A stretch of DNA of 64,000 nt from Ptiloglossa arizonensis (Eukaryota; Arthropoda; Insecta; Hymenoptera; Colletidae), in assembly GCF_051014685.1 (NCBI RefSeq), contig NC_135058.1, forward strand, positions 3,386,811 to 3,450,810, in the 5' to 3' direction. Each line of letters begins with the position of its first letter. Positions within the stretch are counted from its first letter, which is position 1. The position numbers and the translations under genes are program-made. Below the pieces are notes generated by a model that saw only the letters and a program-made list of their open reading frames with translations, did not search any database and was not told the DNA's origin. Below are positions 59,421 to 64,000 of the stretch, in pieces.

Positions 59421-60755
59421 GTGGGTATCGGGTAATCCATAGATGTTACGTATTTGTTTTATTTATTGGTAAATATTCCTCGCGAGAATAATCCAACACC
59501 GATGGAAATTGTACAAAGTCGACGAAAACTCGATACAAATTATTATAAAAGCGAATACAGATGCAACGACTTATCGGTGGCCGTTTCGAAATTGCAACTA
59601 AAAATCGATACACGTGTGTGTACGTTTCTCGTTGCAACGATCGTCGTGACTTTCGGTATTTCCGAGGATTTGTTGAAAAAAAGAAAAATGGAGAAATAAA
59701 AGTGCGCCAGTTTTAAACGCAGAACGAAACATCGCATAGTTTTTTCGTTGCAAAGAGTCGAGATGGTATTTTCCTTTCTTTTTTTTTCCTCAAACGACGG
59801 AATCGCGTACCTTTTTTTTCCTCGTATTTTTCACTAATTGTAAGCATCGAAGCAAATACCACCGTACGCGATAAAAATAAACCATTTATCGCGACGCGTT
59901 AAACGTTTCCCGTAATAATTTTCACGATAGTTCACACGGGACGTGAAATACATTGGAGAAACTGTGTTGTCGGTTGTTCGATAACATCTTCCCGTGGTCG
60001 AGTCGCAACCACCGACATCAACAACGAATTCACGACAGTGCGATGCGAGTGTATTTCACGCTGGAACCAGACCGTCGCGAAATTAATCTTCCATAAATTT
60101 TGAACGTTTCTCGAGCCAATCGTCCATAGAAATTGACGTTGCGCTGTAAAATTGAGTAAACTCTGACAATGGTTCGATAAATCACACGGTATCGCTTGTA
60201 TCGTTCGGTCGGTTTGAATAATTACAAGTTGGTACGTCACGAGTGTACTTAAATACGCGCAGTTGGTTCATGTTGTCAAGTATCGCTCGAGCTGGATAAT
60301 TTTCTTAATTTGGTACGCGAAGATCGAAACTGAACGTACGAGAGTGTTCAATAATGAATTTTCCGTTTTAACCGACTGCGTGTACAAAATTATACATTTT
60401 GTAAGTTCTTATGGATTCACCTTCCACTTAGAAATCGTTGCTGGAACGATGTTAGATTTTTATATATTACGAGTTACTTTACACGCGGAAGCCTTACGGT
60501 TCTCGTTCTTGTTCTCTGTCTCCGAGTGACGCTAGCTGGAACGGTTTAAACAATTTTTAGGGGCTGCGCAGAGGGGTTATCGTCACGTCGAGACTCTCGA
60601 GGGTGTTGTTTTCGTCGCTCCAGCTTCACGGTCTATTGTTACGATCGATCGAAAAGGACCTACGTGACTAACAACGAATTTCTATTTCCAATTGTTCGAA
60701 GAACTGTCAACCTTGGTCGTAAATACGATCCTAACCCAGAGCTAACCATACCAAA
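59421..60755. other. Non-coding sequence
   Basis: No gene or element recognised; frames are under about 105 codons. Confidence 0.4.
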
Positions 60756-61140
60756 AACCGATAACATTCCTTTTCGCACACGTTCCCATAACAACGCATG
60801 AGACTCTTTCCGCTCTCATAACAACGCACGACACTCCATACGACAGACAGCTGATAACCGAAATTCCTTTTGCATACGTTCCCGTAACAACTCACGAGAC
60901 TCTTTCCGTTCCCATAATGACGCACTCCTCGCGTAACGCAGGACACTCGGGACAAGAACAAATACAAAAACCAGACACATAGGAGACAGATCGGTCTTGA
61001 CCCGTGATTAGATCCGCACGAATCTGTGACGAAAGGTACCGCAATTAAAGTGTAATACAAAAGAAAATAAGAAAGAGTTCGATCTCCCGTTGGAGATCGA
61101 CATTTTTTCTATCAAATCCTTAATTATTACGCGACACAAG
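60756..61140. mobile_element. Degenerate LTR-retrotransposon remnant
   Basis: A 96-bp internal duplication (cattccttttcgcac...gagactctttccg at about 60766 and its counterpart 96 bp later) is followed by short phrases shared with the LTR at 54390. A leader-like A-rich stretch comes next, then a hairpin (tcgatctcc/ggagatcga, 61079-61100). The boundaries are not defined and no gag-pol frame follows. Confidence 0.35.
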
Positions 61141-61508
61141 CGTGGTCACGACTTACGAAGAATTACCGAAGAGAGGGTCTTCTCCTGCGATCGGCGACTT
61201 CCACAGAGACAGAGGTAAAGCCTCCCTCTGTGTTCGCAACATCTTCCTCCGGAAGCGGACGCACCAGAAGAGACGGCGATTGACCGTTCGGTCCAGCTAC
61301 TCGGCCGGTCACTTGCTTATGCAACAAGCAGAGGTCACCGGACTGTGAAACGGGGAAGCGAGCAAAATAAGCTAAAGATTGGACAATTGCTTGGCGGAGA
61401 ACAGACATTCGTACACGGTGACCTTAGAACTAACTTACTCTAAGTTTAAAGCTAAAGATCCCACGGCGAGAGATTTTTTCTATCAAATCCTTAATTATTA
61501 CGCGACAC
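61102..61508. repeat. 36-bp direct repeat, 371 bp apart
   Basis: attttttctatcaaatcc with the rest of the 36-bp phrase is identical at 61102-61137 and 61473-61508; the 20 bases before each are also similar. This fits a 371-bp tandem duplication, perhaps within a retroelement leader. Confidence 0.75.
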
Positions 61509-62245
61509 GATCTTGCTCAGCTTAAAATAACGCGTTTTCCCTATTCGCGACGCGGAACGTATTCTCTAACGCGATACGAGACAATGGAACTTCAATGGAC
61601 ACCGGAAACGAGAAAATTGCCAGTTCGTTAACGAACGTTTATTCCCGTAACGATAAGAGACACAACTGGCGCGATATTATAAAATTGAATACGACACTGA
61701 ACCGAACGAATCTCCGACTACTTTTCGTTCGACGTTAAAATCGAGCGATGAAAAACGAAACGTTGAATCAACTGACGAGAACGAAACTTTACGGTAAATA
61801 CGTGGAATTCGAAAAATGTTACCCCGTAGTTCGTGAAATATTTTACAATATTTTCAATTTCACAGTCGTGTCGATACAACGAACGTTGCGTCCGACAAAT
61901 TTGTGGAACATTCTCGTGCACTTATCGCAGGTAACGTGCACTTTCCATTTACCGGGACGTACCGAATGGACGTAATTCCATTCTCGTAACTGGCGCACGA
62001 ATTAACATTTTTTTTTTAATCACGTCGACTTGTAACTTCTTTCGCTTTGTCCACGAATTTCGATTCCGTGCAAAAGAGTGTTTATTTCTACCATTCGTCT
62101 CGATGTCTACCAACTATGATAAAAGAGTCATAGGGTTGCGCGTAACGAGTTCGAAGTCTACCTTGAAAGATTGCATAAAAAAAAGAATGTAGGAAAAATT
62201 GAACGTCACGATCCCGACCGTAATGAAAGAAAAAAGAATATTTTA
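61509..62245. other. Non-coding sequence
   Basis: AT-richer; no gene recognised. Confidence 0.4.
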
Positions 62246-62470
62246 TGTGGGATTATGGAATTGTTTAGCACAAGAGAAAATGTAAATAGGACGTTTATTT
62301 TTCGATAAATATATTACAGTCGTGCAGCGAAGTATGGTTATGAACAACTGAACAGATCGTATCGATCGCGTCGTCACATCAACGGAAAAATAGGAAAGCC
62401 GGTATCGAGCTCATCCACCGTTCCTTGACTTCTCAAGTACTGCATGGTTCAATGTCGTTGTATTCCAACA
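62246..62470 (-). mobile_element. Solo LTR, Copia-like family (copy 2)
   Basis: A 225-bp copy of the LTR at 1697-1922, with about five substitutions and one single-base deletion. It is flanked by its own perfect 5-bp duplication, tttta (62241-62245 and 62471-62475). Different duplications at the two loci show independent insertions, not a segmental duplication. Orientation (minus) is the same as copy 1. Confidence 0.85.
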
Positions 62471-62475
62471 TTTTA

Positions 62476-64000
62476 ATTCGTCCACCAGCGAAAAAAAAAA
62501 AATGAAGTCGGTCGCTTTAAACGATCCGCCATGTATATTTCCCAAAGTTTCGTTCGGACAGCTCGCGATGTCACGTGCGAACCTAAAGTATCTCAACTTC
62601 CCTCTTTACGCGATAAAAATTGCTTTTCGTTTCGTCGAAACGTCTCGGAAGATTCGATCTACTCGGAATTTTATCCACCGTATGCAACGTATCCTCGCGA
62701 ACAATCTGTACGATTTTCGCGAGCGCTTCGGAAAATAGCCTCGAGGGTGAGAAGGTTTAAACGACGAGTATCGGAGCCAAGCTCGCGTCGTGCCCGATCG
62801 CGAATAGTTAGATGTTAGAATCCCGCCAGACACGGAAACTCCGACAACGAAGCATCGTGTGTAAAAAAGAAAGAAAAAAAAAAGAAAGGAAACGTTTAGC
62901 AGGTGCTCGCAGCGTTCGGTATTTCGAGTTTACATTTGAATTTTTAAACGCGGGACCGACGCGTTTAAAGGGTACGGGGAGAGGTTGGCTCGCGTTGTTT
63001 GCTCCGCTTGAAAATTTCATCGGCGTTACATCGTCGATAAAACGAACGAGCGAATAAAGGAGAGGAGAGAGTAAAAAAAAAAAAAAGAAAAGGTAACGGT
63101 AACGAGCGTGCCAATGCGTTAAGCCTGTTTGGCGTATTATTTATTCGTCGATACGTCCGTCGCGTCGCGTTCGGTGCGTTCGATCGAATCGGACGGATGA
63201 CACGTTCATTTGCCGTGCGATTAAAGTAGCGAGGCACCCGCGCGTTCGTAGCGCGACTAAACTGTACGTAAACACGTTTATCGCGGAATAATTTAGCGAG
63301 CGGTAACACATCGTGTACGAGCTGTCATACGTGGCGGAGCGAGCGTTACGTTCCACGTTGGGTATTCGTCGAACAAGCACGTGCACACCACGGCCGATCC
63401 GCAACGTTCGTTGCTTCAACGATCGTTCGCGAAACTTCGAGCGGGATTCTTGAAAATTTAATCGACGTTCCGCCCACGCTTCCGACGATATACACGCGAC
63501 GCACCGCGAACCGAGACGCGTAGGTGAGAAACGATTCGCGCCGCTTAAACTTGCCCGCCCGAATGGCTAAACGGAGGAGTTACGCTATTGTTCGAGTAAT
63601 TTGGAACAGGTGCTCGCGCGAACGAGTGCTTCCTAGATTCTGGCGAGACGTCCGCGCGAAACGCGAGGAGACGTCGTCGATGAAGCACACCTTCCAACGG
63701 AATTAAATTATCGTTCTCGCGTCGCGTATTCCGCACGCGGCGATTCATCGATGGAGATTAACTTCACGCGTGCAAGTGGGGTGGTTTTAGTTCGGTTCGG
63801 TGGACAGTACGATCAATTGTTTTCGGAGGAGGAACATTTTTGCGCTAAGATAAGTGGAAGGTGGAAAATAATTTAAGAAACGTATGTAGGCGGAGATAGG
63901 CGTCGCGCGCGATTTTTTACTTTATATTCGTGTAAATTAGCGGTCGATGAGCGTGTACGAGAAGAAGGAACATTTTTGCGTTTTAGATAAATGGAGGGTT
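62476..64000. other. Non-coding sequence
   Basis: Short A runs (for example about 63074-63086) and short frames. No supported gene or element to the window edge. Confidence 0.4.

Overview
The window looks like gene-poor nuclear DNA from an insect, most likely an aculeate hymenopteran (bee, ant or wasp). This is inferred from very dense, undepleted CpG, moderate GC, many short microsatellites, and a mix of mariner, piggyBac-like and LTR repeat families. The species cannot be named from this sequence. I found no rRNA, no tRNA that folds, no CRISPR array and no bacterial-style operon.

Only one coding sequence is certain: the complete 344-codon transposase of an intact mariner element (element 8046-9319, CDS 8213-9247). 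It has terminal inverted repeats (TIRs), TA target duplications and a full DD34D catalytic triad. Every other long open frame lies in GC-rich low-complexity sequence or in repeats, and lacks family motifs.

The rest is a layered repeat landscape. Two 225-226 bp solo LTRs of one Copia-like family lie near the two ends of the window (1697-1922 and 62246-62470), each with its own perfect 5-bp target duplication. piggyBac-like non-autonomous elements (MITEs) with TTAA ends and CCCTTTG-type tips occur at 4022-4261, 14306-14857, 52522-52764 and 54312-55614, with a weaker candidate at 2007-2306. The 54312-55614 copy is split by a 753-bp solo LTR (54390-55142). Mariner-type MITEs of 107-139 bp occur at 5039, 19810, 22688 and 56140. 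A degenerate LTR-retrotransposon remnant lies at about 60760-61508.

Local amplification is common. Tandem arrays have units of 73 bp (4268), 190 bp (10601), 243/223 bp (44445), about 115 bp (51310) and 98 bp (59106). The last ends in a 65-bp-arm inverted repeat that would fold into a long hairpin. A 115-bp inverted duplication (4875 and 5939) carries protein-like sequence.

Four GC-rich, CT/GA-rich islands (about 2.3-3.6, 12.5-14.1, 20.65-21.7 and 47.3-48.6 kb) and a TATA+Inr candidate at 34835 could be promoters or untranslated exons of a gene lying mostly outside the window. Two weak exon candidates (26664 and 58607) are listed with low confidence. I found no previously undescribed multi-gene system. 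The most unusual items are the hairpin array, the inverted coding-like duplication and the nested LTR/piggyBac locus.
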